DNA of 41,046 nt from Deltaproteobacteria bacterium (GCA_016874715.1 VGTK01000033.1:1-41046); one strand, 5' to 3'; shown: positions 23,220-31,809, counted from the first letter of the stretch. A program made the numbers and translations. Notes: a model not told the origin generated them from the sequence alone.

Positions 23220-23351
23220 TTGCACGACGACACGGCCGTCTCATCGCCTGCTCCGTCGCCGCGGCAACGCCCGTGGCGCACGTTGTTTCCGCCGGCGATC
23301 TAACTCGCGGACTACCGCGCGAGCTGGCTCGGGCACGACGCGCTCGCCGGC
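23220..23351 (+). other. probable N-terminal part of SulP cut by in-frame TAA
   Basis: In the SulP frame, codons from a TTG at 23220 read HDDTAVSSPAPSPRQRPWR then TLFPPAI, stop TAA (23301-23303), then LADYRASWLGHDALAG running straight into the GTG at 23352. This is the expected N-terminal layout of a SulP protein (basic tail, LFPPA, xYRxSWL, DxLAG), interrupted by one nonsense codon. Confidence 0.6.
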
Positions 23352-24962
23352 GTGACGCTCGCCGCATACGCGATTCCGGTCTCGCTCGCCTACGCGGGTC
23401 TCGCCGGGATGCCGCCGATGGTCGGCATCGACGGATATCTGCTCGGCGGGCTCGGCTACGCCCTGCTCGGCTCGTCGCGCCACCTCGCCGTCGGACCGAC
23501 GTCCGCGATCTCGCTGATGGTCGGCGCGACGGTCGCACAGCGCGCGGCCGGCGATCCCGGCCGCTACGCGCCGATCGCGGTGCTCTCGGCCTTCGTGGTC
23601 GCGATCCTCGCGCTGCTCGCGTGGCTCCTCCGCCTCAATGCCCTCACGAGCTTCATCAGCGAGACCAACTCGCTCGGCTTCAAGGCCGGAGCGGCACTCA
23701 GCATCGGATCCACCCAGCTCGCGGCCTTCTTCGGCGTCCCGGGCGGCGGCGACTCCTTCGTCGAACGGCTGGCGAGCGCCGCGGGCCAGCTGGGCGGCCT
23801 GAACCCCTGGGCAACGCTCTTCGCGACCGGTGCGGTCGTCGTGCTGCTGGTCGGGGAGCGTCGGCTGCCCGGACGTCCCGTCGCACTCGGCGTGGCGGCG
23901 CTCGCCATCGTGCTGGTGTGGCGCACGGGACTCGACCACGGCGGGCTCGCCGTGGTCGGCACCGTGCCGAGCGGTCTGCCGACCGTCGGCCTTCCCGCGA
24001 TCCGTGCGCGCGACGTCGACGGGCTGCTGCCCCTCGCCGTCGCCTGGCTGCTGCTCGCGTACATCGAGGGCGTGTCCGCGGCGCGGGCGTTCGCCGACCG
24101 GCGCGGCTACGCACTCGACACGCGGCAGGAGCTGCTCGCACTCGGCGGCGCGAACCTGCTCGCGGCCCTCGGCGGCGGCTACCCCTTCGCCGGCGGGCTG
24201 TTGCGGTCGGCCGGCAACGAGAAGGCCGGCGCGCGCACGCCGCTCGCGCTGGCGTTCGCCTCGGCCACTCTGGCGGTGTGCCTGCTCTTCCTGACCGGCC
24301 TCGTGCAGACGCTGCCGCGCGCCGTCCTCGCGGCGATCGTGCTCGTCGCCGTCCGCGGGCTGGTCGACGTACAGGCGATCGCTCGCCTGTGGCGCGTGAG
24401 CCGCACCGAGTTCTGGGTGGCCCTGGTGTCGTTCTTCGGCGTGCTGGCGCTCGGGATCCTCAAGGGGATCGTCCTCGCCGCGATCGCGTCCATCCTGCTG
24501 CTTCGCCGGGCGGCAACGCCGAAGGTCGCGCGTTGCGGCCGGCTTCCGGAGGGCGACCGGCTCGCCGACGTCGCGCGCCATCCCGACGCCGCCGCCATTC
24601 CGGGCGTGCGCCTGTTCCGCCTCGAGGCAACGCTGCTCTACTTCAACACCGACCACGTGCGGCAGCGGATCCTGCGGGCCGTCGCGGGGGAGCCCGGCAC
24701 GCGCCTCGTCGTGTGCGATCTGTCGTCGAGTCCGCACGTCGACCTCGCGGGGGTCCGCATGCTGGGCAAGCTCTCCGGCGAGCTGGTCGCCCGCGGCTGC
24801 GCACTCGCCGTGGCGGGTGCCAACCACGAGGCGCGCGCGCTGCTCGACGCCGACGGCTGTCCCGTCGGACAGGTGCAGCGGCTCACGACCGGAGCCGACG
24901 CACGGGCCGCGCTCGAGGCGGCCGCGCCCCTCGGCGTCCGCAGCGCGAGCCCGGCGCCGTGA
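23352..24962 (+). CDS. SulP-family anion transporter with STAS domain, 5' end damaged
   Basis: Inner-membrane SulP/SLC26-type permease for sulfate, bicarbonate or related anions, 536 residues from GTG 23352. Helix 1 starts at once (TLAAYAIPVSLAYAGLAGMPP), then GYALLGSSRHLAVGPTSAISLMVG is the characteristic SulP loop, followed by about ten more hydrophobic segments. The C-terminal 130 residues form a cytoplasmic STAS domain (GVRLFRLEATLLYFNTDHV, VVCDLSSSPHVDLAGVRML). The conserved residues that should precede helix 1 are encoded upstream in the same frame but lie around an in-frame TAA at 23301. The gene is therefore either a recent pseudogene, expressed from the internal GTG, or affected by a sequence error. 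It is third in the operon after PPK2. Confidence 0.85.
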   Translation: MTLAAYAIPVSLAYAGLAGMPPMVGIDGYLLGGLGYALLGSSRHLAVGPTSAISLMVGATVAQRAAGDPGRYAPIAVLSAFVVAILALLAWLLRLNALTSFISETNSLGFKAGAALSIGSTQLAAFFGVPGGGDSFVERLASAAGQLGGLNPWATLFATGAVVVLLVGERRLPGRPVALGVAALAIVLVWRTGLDHGGLAVVGTVPSGLPTVGLPAIRARDVDGLLPLAVAWLLLAYIEGVSAARAFADRRGYALDTRQELLALGGANLLAALGGGYPFAGGLLRSAGNEKAGARTPLALAFASATLAVCLLFLTGLVQTLPRAVLAAIVLVAVRGLVDVQAIARLWRVSRTEFWVALVSFFGVLALGILKGIVLAAIASILLLRRAATPKVARCGRLPEGDRLADVARHPDAAAIPGVRLFRLEATLLYFNTDHVRQRILRAVAGEPGTRLVVCDLSSSPHVDLAGVRMLGKLSGELVARGCALAVAGANHEARALLDADGCPVGQVQRLTTGADARAALEAAAPLGVRSASPAP

Positions 24963-25009
24963 CGGGATTTCGCGCCGCGACCGGCCGCGCAACCTTGCGG
25001 GTACGCGAG

Positions 25010-25021
25010 TTTCGCGCGAAA
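25010..25021. promoter_or_regulatory. 12-bp palindrome upstream of the RND operon
   Basis: TTTCGCGCGAAA is a perfect palindrome about 80 bp before the first gene of the efflux operon. It could be an operator for an efflux regulator, but no regulator gene is adjacent and short CG-rich palindromes arise easily in this genome. Confidence 0.3.
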
Positions 25022-25088
25022 AGAAGCTGCCGGCGACGCCCGACGGCGCTCGCGACGGTCGTCACACTGCTCGCGGGAGGGTCGCAAC

Positions 25089-25115
25089 ATGGGGTGGATT
25101 CATGACGAGGATTGA
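25089..25115 (+). CDS. possible 8-codon leader peptide before the efflux operon
   Basis: An ATG at 25089 with GGGAGG at 25075-25080 (8-base spacing) opens a mini-frame encoding MGWIHDED and TGA. It overlaps the start of the membrane-fusion gene by 14 bases in another frame. The mini-frame has a better ribosome site than the real gene, so translational coupling is possible. It may also be coincidence. Confidence 0.3.
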   Translation: MGWIHDED

Positions 25116-26325
25116 CCAACGGAGGCCGTGCACGCTCTCCGTGCGTACGTCGTTCCCGGCCCTGGCGGTGATCGCCGTCCTCGCTGCGGCCGGCTGCGAG
25201 AAGAAGGAAGCGCCGCAGATGCCGCCACCGGAGGTGCTGGTGGCGCCGGTCGCGCAGCGCAACGTGCCGGTCTACTCCGACTGGGTCGGCACGATCGAGG
25301 GCTACGTCAATGCAGAAATCCGCCCGAAGGTCCAGGGCTATCTGCTGACGCAGAACTACGCCAGCGGCAAGGTCGTCAGCGACGGCGAGCTGCTGTTCCA
25401 GATCGATCCGCGCCAGTTCAAGGCGGCTCTCGACCAGGCGATCGGCCAGCTCGAGAGTGCCAAAGCGCTGCAGGTGAAGACGCAACTCGACGTCAACCGG
25501 TATCGGCCGCTGGCCAAGGAAGGTGCGGTCAGCGAGGAAGAGCTCGACAACGCGATCCAGCAGAACGAGGCCAACAAGGCCACCGTCTTCCAGGCGCAGG
25601 CGAACGTCGAGCAGGCGCGCCTGAACCTCGACTGGGCCAAGGTCAACTCGCCGATCAAGGGCATCGCCGGCATCAATCAGGCGCAGATCGGTGATCTGGT
25701 CGATCCGACGACCGTCCTCACCACGGTGTCGACCGTCGACCCGATCAAGGTCGAGTTCCCGATCAGCGAGCAGGAGTACCTGCGCTTCGCCGCGTCGATC
25801 AACAAGGCCTCGGAGATCGCCAAGTCCGATCCCGACGCGCCGAAGCTCGAGGCCATCCTCGCCGACGGCGCCACGCACCCGCACCCGGGCACCTTCTACG
25901 CCGTCAACCGGCAGGTGGACCAGCGCACCGGCACGCTGCTCGTGCAGGCGCTGTTCCCGAATCCCGGTAACGTTCTGCGTCCCGGCGGCTACGCCAAGGT
26001 CCGCGCCGCGACGCAGGTCGCGGACGGCGCTCTGCTGGTCCCGCAGCGCGCGGTGCTGGACCTGCAGGGGACGTACCAGGTGTACGTGCTGAACGCCGAC
26101 GACACCGTCACCGTGCGCGACGTCACGCCGGGCCCGCGCAGCGGCAGCGACTGGGTGATCACCAAGGGGCTCAGCGCCGGCGAGAAGATCGTCGTCGAAG
26201 GCCTGCAGAAGGTCCGCAGCGGCGTCAAGGTGATCGCGAAGCCGGCACCGCCGAGCGAGGCGCCGGGCATCGAGCCCGCGGCACCGGCCACGGGCGGCAC
26301 CGCGAAGTCCGCGAAGCCGAGCTGA
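25102..26325 (+). CDS. RND efflux membrane-fusion lipoprotein (AcrA/MexA-like)
   Basis: Periplasmic adaptor linking an RND pump to the outer-membrane channel. The 407-residue precursor has a lipoprotein signal (ALAVIAVLAAAGC, lipid cysteine C32). Then come the lipoyl-like half domains (VGTIEGYVNAEIRPKVQGYL, GKVVSDGELLFQIDPRQF), a coiled-coil hairpin (about 105-180), the LDWAKVNSPIKGIAG return strand, the beta-barrel (VDPIKVEFPISEQEYL), and PGGYAKVRAATQV with LLVPQRAVLDLQGTYQVYVL near the membrane-proximal domain. ATG 25102 starts the typical signal peptide; GGGGTGG lies close upstream. Three bases separate it from the RND pump gene. Confidence 0.94.
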   Translation: MTRIDQRRPCTLSVRTSFPALAVIAVLAAAGCEKKEAPQMPPPEVLVAPVAQRNVPVYSDWVGTIEGYVNAEIRPKVQGYLLTQNYASGKVVSDGELLFQIDPRQFKAALDQAIGQLESAKALQVKTQLDVNRYRPLAKEGAVSEEELDNAIQQNEANKATVFQAQANVEQARLNLDWAKVNSPIKGIAGINQAQIGDLVDPTTVLTTVSTVDPIKVEFPISEQEYLRFAASINKASEIAKSDPDAPKLEAILADGATHPHPGTFYAVNRQVDQRTGTLLVQALFPNPGNVLRPGGYAKVRAATQVADGALLVPQRAVLDLQGTYQVYVLNADDTVTVRDVTPGPRSGSDWVITKGLSAGEKIVVEGLQKVRSGVKVIAKPAPPSEAPGIEPAAPATGGTAKSAKPS

Positions 26326-26328
26326 GCG

Positions 26329-29300
26329 ATGTCGGCATTCTTCGTTCGCCGGCCCATCGTGGCCATGGTGATCGCGATCATCATGACCATCGTCGGTGCG
26401 GTCGCGATGCTGCAGCTGCCGATCGCGCAGTTCCCCGACATCGCGCCACCCGAAGTCCAGCTGTCCGCGACCTACACGGGCGCCGACGCACTCACCATCG
26501 AGCAGTCGGTCGCGACGCCGATCGAGCAGCAGATGTCGGGTGTCACCGACTCGATCTACATGTACTCGATCAACGCGAACAACGGCACGATGACGTTGCG
26601 CGTGGACTTCGAGGTCGGGAGCGACATCAACACCGACCAGATCCTGGCCCAGATGCGCTACGGCCAGGCGCAGTCGCAGCTGCCGTTCGACGTGCAGCAG
26701 TACGGCGTCACCATCAAGCAGTCGACGACCGCGCCGCTCGCGCTGTTCTCGCTGTACTCGCCGAACGGAACCTACGACGCGCTCTTCCTGACCAACTACG
26801 CGTACATCAACATCAACGACGCGATGACGCGCGTCCCCGGCGTCGGTCAGGTGCAGATCTTCGGCGCCGGCCAGTACGCGATGCGCATGTGGGTGAGGCC
26901 GGACACGCTCGCCAAGCTCGGCGTGACGGTCACCGAGATTCTCGAGACGATCAAGGAGCAGAACACGGTGAATCCCGCCGGACAGGTGGGCGGCGAGCCC
27001 GTGCCGCCGGGGCAGGAGTTCACCTGGACGGTGCGCGCGCAGGGACGCCTCCAGTCCGTCGAGGACTTCGAGAACGTCATCATTCGGGCCAACCCCGACG
27101 GGTCGATGATCCGCGTCCGAGACGTCGCGCGCGTCGACCTCGGCGCGCAGGTCTACAACATGATGGGCCGCCTGAACGGCAAGCCCGCCGCGATCGTCGC
27201 GATCTACCAGCTCGCCGGAACCAACGCGATCGATACCATGAATGCCGCACGCGCGCTCATGGAGAAGTCGAAGAAGAGCTTCCCGAACGACCTCGACTAC
27301 GTGGTCTCCCTCGACACGACGGAAGCCGTCACCGAGGGCATCGACGATATCGTCAAGACGCTCTTCGAGGCGCTGGTTCTCGTCATCATCGTCGTCTTCG
27401 TCTTCCTGCAGGGCTTCCGCGCAACTCTGATCCCCCTGCTCGCCGTCCCGGTTTCGCTGGTCGGCACGTTCGCGCTCTTCCCCCTGCTCGGCTTCTCGAT
27501 CAACACGTTGTCGCTGTTCGGACTCGTGCTCGCGATCGGTCTCGTCGTCGACGACGCGATCGTCGTCGTCGAGGCCGTGGAGCACCACATCGAGGAGGGA
27601 CTCTCGCCCGTCGACGCGACCCTCAAGGCCATGAGCGAGGTTTCGGCACCCGTCATCGCGATCGCGCTGATCCTCGTCGCCGTGTTCGTGCCGACGGCAT
27701 TCGTCCCCGGTATCACCGGGCGCCTGTACCAGCAGTTCGCGGTGACCATCGCGGTGTCGGTCGTGTTCTCCGCGTTCAACGCGCTCACCCTGAGCCCCGC
27801 GCTGGCGGCGCTGATCCTCAAGAGGAAGAAGGAGGCCCGGGGGCCCCTGGGCGCGTTCTTCCGCTGGTTCAACAAGTGGTTCGGCAAGGCGACCGATGGC
27901 TACGTCAACTGGTGCCACCACCTCATCAAGCACCCGGTGCTCGGCCTCGGGATGCTCGCCGGGCTGGCCGTGGTCGCCGTGTACCTCGGCTCGCGCCTGC
28001 CCACCGGCTTCGTCCCCGACGAGGACCAGGGCTACTTCTACATGAACGTCCAGCTGCCGCCGGCCGCGTCGCTGCAGCGCACCGACGAGGTCTGCAAGCA
28101 GATCGAGGGAATCCTCGAGAAGACCGACGGCGTCCAGACGTTCAACACCGTCGTCGGCTACTCGCTGCTCAGCGGCACCAACATGACCTACGCCGGCTTC
28201 TACTTCGTGACGCTGAAGCCGTGGAAGGAGCGCGATCCGGCGGGACGTACCGCCGACGTGATCATGCTCGAGCTCAACATGAAGCTGCGCGAGTTGCCCG
28301 AGGCGCTCGCGTTCGCATTCCCGCCGCCGGCGATCCCCGGCGTCGGCACGTCGGGCGGCGTCACGTTCATGCTCGAGGACCGCTCGGGGGGAGACGTCAA
28401 GTTCCTCGCCGAGAACACGCAGCGCTTCATCGCCGAGGCGCTCAAACGACCAGAGTTCTCGTCCATCTTCACGACCTTCGTGCCGGCCGTGCCGCAGGTG
28501 TTCGCGCACGTCGACCGCGAGAGGGTCCTCAAGCAGGGCGTCCAGCTGGCGGACGTCTACAAGACGCTGCAGGCCTTCATGGGCGGCGTGTTCGTCAACT
28601 ACTTCAACCGCTTCGGCCGCGTCTGGCAGGTCTACGTGCAGGCCGAGGGCGACTACCGGACGGACACCCAGCAGATGGGCCAGTTCTACGTCCGCAACAA
28701 CAAGGGCGAGATGGTGCCGCTCGACGCGGTGGTGGACGTGACGCCCTTCTACGGCCCGGAGTTCACCATCCGCTTCAACGAGCACCGCGCAGCACAGATC
28801 AACGCGTCGCTCAAGCCCGGCTACAGCTCGGGTCAGGGCATGAAGGCGCTCGAGGAGGTCTTTGGGCAGACCATGCCCGAAGGCATGGGCTACGACTACA
28901 TGGGTATGTCGTTCCAGGAGCAGGTCGCCGCCCAGGGCGTTTCGCCGATGGTGATCTTCGGCTTCTCGCTGCTGATGGTGTTCCTGATCCTCGCCGCGCA
29001 GTACGAGAGCTGGTCGCTGCCGTTCAGCGTGCTGCTCGGCATCCCGATCGCGGTGTTCGGCGCGTTCCTCGGCCTCTTCGTGCGCGAGATGGTCAACAAC
29101 GTCTACGCGCAGATCGGCCTCGTCATGCTGATCGGCCTGACGGCGAAGAACGCGATCCTGATCGTCGAGTTCTGCAAGGACGAGTACGACAACAAGGGCA
29201 CGCCGCTGATCGAGGCGGCACTCGCCGGCGCGAAGCTGCGCCTGCGGCCGATCCTCATGACCGCGTTCGCGTTCATCCTCGGCGTCGTGCCGCTGGCGAC

Positions 29301-29514
29301 CGCGCAGGGCGCCGGCGCGGTGTCGCGGCGGATCATGGGCACCGCCGTCATGAGCGGCATGCTCGCCGCGACTCTGATCGCGATCTTCGTCATTCCGTTG
29401 TCGTTCTACGTCGTGGAGAGCCTCGCGGGTGGCGACGAGGCTCACCGCAAGGACGAGGGTGCTGCCGCCACGACAACGAACCCGGGGACGCCCCTGGCCG
29501 GGAGCCACGAGTGA
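26329..29514 (+). CDS. RND efflux transporter, HAE1 (AcrB/MexB-like)
   Basis: Proton-driven trimeric inner-membrane pump exporting hydrophobic compounds, 1061 residues, close to AcrB (1049). It starts MSAFFVRRPIVAMVIAIIM, the standard HAE1 N-terminus with QLPIAQFPDIAPPEV. Proton-relay residues D408 and D409 in GLVVDDAIVVVE and K940 in GLTAKNAILIVEF are at AcrB numbering. PTGFVPDEDQGYF marks the second repeat. Twelve transmembrane helices and two large periplasmic loops are discernible. Tail residues (EAHRKDEGAAATTTNPG) are hydrophilic. Its last codons overlap the channel gene by 4 bp (GTGA). Confidence 0.96.
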   Translation: MSAFFVRRPIVAMVIAIIMTIVGAVAMLQLPIAQFPDIAPPEVQLSATYTGADALTIEQSVATPIEQQMSGVTDSIYMYSINANNGTMTLRVDFEVGSDINTDQILAQMRYGQAQSQLPFDVQQYGVTIKQSTTAPLALFSLYSPNGTYDALFLTNYAYININDAMTRVPGVGQVQIFGAGQYAMRMWVRPDTLAKLGVTVTEILETIKEQNTVNPAGQVGGEPVPPGQEFTWTVRAQGRLQSVEDFENVIIRANPDGSMIRVRDVARVDLGAQVYNMMGRLNGKPAAIVAIYQLAGTNAIDTMNAARALMEKSKKSFPNDLDYVVSLDTTEAVTEGIDDIVKTLFEALVLVIIVVFVFLQGFRATLIPLLAVPVSLVGTFALFPLLGFSINTLSLFGLVLAIGLVVDDAIVVVEAVEHHIEEGLSPVDATLKAMSEVSAPVIAIALILVAVFVPTAFVPGITGRLYQQFAVTIAVSVVFSAFNALTLSPALAALILKRKKEARGPLGAFFRWFNKWFGKATDGYVNWCHHLIKHPVLGLGMLAGLAVVAVYLGSRLPTGFVPDEDQGYFYMNVQLPPAASLQRTDEVCKQIEGILEKTDGVQTFNTVVGYSLLSGTNMTYAGFYFVTLKPWKERDPAGRTADVIMLELNMKLRELPEALAFAFPPPAIPGVGTSGGVTFMLEDRSGGDVKFLAENTQRFIAEALKRPEFSSIFTTFVPAVPQVFAHVDRERVLKQGVQLADVYKTLQAFMGGVFVNYFNRFGRVWQVYVQAEGDYRTDTQQMGQFYVRNNKGEMVPLDAVVDVTPFYGPEFTIRFNEHRAAQINASLKPGYSSGQGMKALEEVFGQTMPEGMGYDYMGMSFQEQVAAQGVSPMVIFGFSLLMVFLILAAQYESWSLPFSVLLGIPIAVFGAFLGLFVREMVNNVYAQIGLVMLIGLTAKNAILIVEFCKDEYDNKGTPLIEAALAGAKLRLRPILMTAFAFILGVVPLATAQGAGAVSRRIMGTAVMSGMLAATLIAIFVIPLSFYVVESLAGGDEAHRKDEGAAATTTNPGTPLAGSHE

Positions 29515-31007
29515 GCATCGCGCGCGCCTCGAGGAAGCGCGGCGTCGCATCCGTCGCCGCCCTGGTCTGCCTGCTCGTCTTCGCGGCCGGCTGCCCGGTC
29601 GGACCGAACTATGTCCGCCCGAAGTCGGATCCGCCGCCGGACTACTACGGGCAGCCGCAGCCGGTGGAGATCGAGTCGCTCGCCGACCTGCCGTGGTGGG
29701 AGGTGTTCTCCGATCCCGTCCTGCAGCGCCTCGTCACCGAGGCGGTGCAGAACAACTACGACCTCAGGACGGCCGTGGCTCGCGTCGAGCAGGCGAACGC
29801 GCTGGTCGGCGTCGCGCGCGCGCCGCTCCTGCCGCAGATCGGCTATCAGGGTGCCGCGTCCCGGCAGCGCGCGACGATCTTTCCCGGCCAGCCGAACGCG
29901 ACCTACGACCTCTTCTCCGGCGCGTTCAACCTCGCCTGGGAGATCGACGTGTGGGGCCGGATCCGGCGCGCGACGGAAGCCGCGCAGGCCGAGATGCTCG
30001 CCACCGACGCGTTCCGCCGCGGCGTCATGCTGACGCTCGTGAGCACCGTCGCGCTGCGCTACTTCGAGCTCATCGAGCTCGATCGCGAGCTCGAGATCGC
30101 CTACGACAGCGTGCAGTCGTTCCGCGATACCCTGCAGCTCTTCACGCGCCGCTACGAGGGCGGGGTCGGATCGAAGCTGCAGACCGAGCGCGCCGCGGCG
30201 GCGCTGTACCAGGCCGAGGCATCCGTGCCGACGCTGCAGGCGCAGATCGTCGCGAAGGAGAACCAGCTCAACGTCCTGCTCGGACGCAACCCCGGTCCGA
30301 TCCCGCGCGGCAAGACGCTCGTGCAGCAGACCATGCCGCCGCAGACCCCGCCCGGACTCCCGGCGGAGCTGCTCGAGCGCCGGCCCGACGTGCAGCAGGC
30401 GGAGCAGACGATCCGCAGCGCGAACGCGCAGGTCGGCGTCGCGGTGGCGAGCTTCTTCCCGCGCATCGGGCTCACCAGCCTCTACGGGGGCCAGAGCACC
30501 GAACTCGCGGACGTGGTGAAGGGCAGCGCCAACATCTGGAACATCGTCGGCTCGATCGGCGGTCCGATCTTCACCGGCGGACAGCTCCTCGAGCAGTACT
30601 ACGCGCAGGTCGCGCAGTGGGAGCAGGCGAAGCTGCAGTGGGAGCAGACGCTGATCACGGCGTTCTCCGAGGTGTCGAGCACTCTCGTCGCGCAGGAGAA
30701 GCTGGTGGACATCGTCGCGGCGCAGCAGAAGACCGTTGCCGCCTACAGCGAGTCGGTGCGGCTCTCGCTGCTGCGCTACAACCAGGGCCTCGCGAACTAC
30801 TACGAGGTCCTCGAGGCGCAGCAGCTGCTCTACCCCGCGGAGAATGCGCTCGCGCAGGCGCAGCGCAACCAGCTGCTCGCGGTGGTCGATCTGTACCGCG
30901 CGCTCGGCGGCGGCTGGAAGATCCCCGATGCCGACTGGAACGGCCCCGACGCGCCGAACGACGCACCGGTCCCCGAGGGCACGACGCCGTGGGTGATGGT
31001 GCCATGA
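29511..31007 (+). CDS. RND outer-membrane channel lipoprotein (OprM/NodT-like)
   Basis: Outer-membrane efflux factor of 498 residues. It has a lipoprotein signal ending LLVFAAGC (C28) followed by PVGPNYVRPKSDPP, the usual OprM-type start (VGPxYxxP). The body has two repeats of helices and beta strands, with LPQIGYQGAASRQR, AFNLAWEIDVWGRIRRATEAA and LPAELLERRPDVQQAEQTI then ANAQVGVAVASFFPRIGL, all diagnostic for NodT-family channels. GTG 29511 overlaps the pump stop by 4 bp and has GGGAG upstream. It completes the tripartite exporter. Confidence 0.95.
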   Translation: MSIARASRKRGVASVAALVCLLVFAAGCPVGPNYVRPKSDPPPDYYGQPQPVEIESLADLPWWEVFSDPVLQRLVTEAVQNNYDLRTAVARVEQANALVGVARAPLLPQIGYQGAASRQRATIFPGQPNATYDLFSGAFNLAWEIDVWGRIRRATEAAQAEMLATDAFRRGVMLTLVSTVALRYFELIELDRELEIAYDSVQSFRDTLQLFTRRYEGGVGSKLQTERAAAALYQAEASVPTLQAQIVAKENQLNVLLGRNPGPIPRGKTLVQQTMPPQTPPGLPAELLERRPDVQQAEQTIRSANAQVGVAVASFFPRIGLTSLYGGQSTELADVVKGSANIWNIVGSIGGPIFTGGQLLEQYYAQVAQWEQAKLQWEQTLITAFSEVSSTLVAQEKLVDIVAAQQKTVAAYSESVRLSLLRYNQGLANYYEVLEAQQLLYPAENALAQAQRNQLLAVVDLYRALGGGWKIPDADWNGPDAPNDAPVPEGTTPWVMVP

Positions 31008-31060
31008 GGCCGCGACGCGACGCTTGTGCCGTCGCCCGAACCGGCCGAGGAGGACGTAGA

Positions 31061-31477
31061 ATGCGCAAGTGGATCCTGCTCGCCCTGGCGAGCGCGTTAC
31101 TGTGGCCGTCCGCGGCCGCGGCCGTGGAGCGCGACGACTTCCTGATCGTCGACGCGCAGGACGTCGTCGACGTCTGCACCGTGCCCGACACCGATCCGCT
31201 TTACGCGGCGTCGGTCGCGTTCTGCCACGGCTATCTCGTCGGGGCGTACCAGTACCACGTCGCGATCTTCGGCCACGGCAAGTCTCACCCGGTGGTCTGC
31301 TTCCCCGAGCCCGCGCCGACGCGCACGCAGGCGGTCGAGGAGTTCATCACGTGGCTCAAGGCCAATCCGTCCTACCTGAAGCACAAGGCCCCCGACGCGA
31401 TGACGCGGTATCTGGTCGAGACCTACCCATGCAAGGCGCCCGAGAAGGCGGCGAAGAGCGGAGGGAAGAAGAAATGA
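31061..31477 (+). CDS. exported Rap1a/Tai-like small protein
   Basis: A 138-residue protein with signal peptide (ILLALASALLWPSAAAA). The mature part has cysteines at CTVPDTDP, FCHGYLVGAYQYH, VVCFPEPA and TYPC, and the run AVEEFITWLKANPSYLKHKAPDAMTRYLVETYPC. This is the pattern of the Rap1a/Tai fold (first known as periplasmic immunity proteins to type VI amidase effectors), but most family members occur away from effectors and have unknown roles. AGGAGG at 31048-31053 strongly supports ATG 31061; an in-frame ATG at 31004 would overlap the channel gene stop by 4 bp. The tail is lysine-rich. It overlaps the next gene by 4 bp. Confidence 0.7.
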   Translation: MRKWILLALASALLWPSAAAAVERDDFLIVDAQDVVDVCTVPDTDPLYAASVAFCHGYLVGAYQYHVAIFGHGKSHPVVCFPEPAPTRTQAVEEFITWLKANPSYLKHKAPDAMTRYLVETYPCKAPEKAAKSGGKKK

Positions 31478-31773
31478 GCTGCGGGAAGAACACGAAGCGC
31501 ACGCTCGCAGCGGCGATGGTCGCCGTGTGCGCCAGCGCCGGCGTCGGCTGCTCGAACATGAGCACGACGCAGCAGCGCACCCTGAGCGGTGGCGCCATGG
31601 GCGCCGCGGGCGGCGCGATCATCGGTGCGATCGCCGGCAACGCCGGCCTCGGCGCCGCGGCTGGTGCGGGCGCGGGACTGATCGGCGGCTACGCCTACGA
31701 CCAGTACGAGAAGTCCAAGCAGAGATCCTACCAGCAGGGCTATGCGGCGGGCTACCAGAAGGGTGCGCAGTAA
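31474..31773 (+). CDS. glycine-zipper lipoprotein
   Basis: A 99-residue precursor with a lipoprotein-like signal ending in AGVGC (C26). The mature part contains the alternation GGAMGAAGGAIIGAIAGNAGLG continuing with AAAGAGAGLIGGYAYDQY, a glycine zipper of the kind found in small outer-membrane lipoproteins such as OmpA-linked or SlyB-like proteins, and a charged C-terminal tail with QGYAAGYQKG. ATG 31474 overlaps the preceding stop (ATGA), with GAGGG upstream. Placement right behind the efflux operon suggests an envelope role; the precise function is unknown. Confidence 0.75.
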   Translation: MSCGKNTKRTLAAAMVAVCASAGVGCSNMSTTQQRTLSGGAMGAAGGAIIGAIAGNAGLGAAAGAGAGLIGGYAYDQYEKSKQRSYQQGYAAGYQKGAQ

Positions 31774-31809
31774 CCGACGCGGCGCGCACGGCGCGCCCAA
31801 AGGGATGGG

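Noticed and set aside
23301..23303. TAA as a recoded sense codon in SulP
   Set aside because: All other genes in the window end normally at TAA, TAG or TGA, and no family of recoded TAA is known in such bacteria; a mutation or error is simpler.
23207..25105. Frame starting with ATG right after the PPK2 stop
   Set aside because: Its product is Arg/Ala-rich and lacks hydrophobic helices, whereas the other frame encodes a clear SulP transporter.
24883..29550. Minus-strand frame of 1555 codons opposite the efflux genes
   Set aside because: Purely an antisense shadow of the adaptor and pump; no domain or signal, and composition is biased to Arg, Asp, His and Glu.
31061..31477. Type VI secretion immunity module
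   Set aside because: The Rap1a/Tai resemblance alone is not enough: no amidase effector, VgrG, Hcp or PAAR gene is present nearby.
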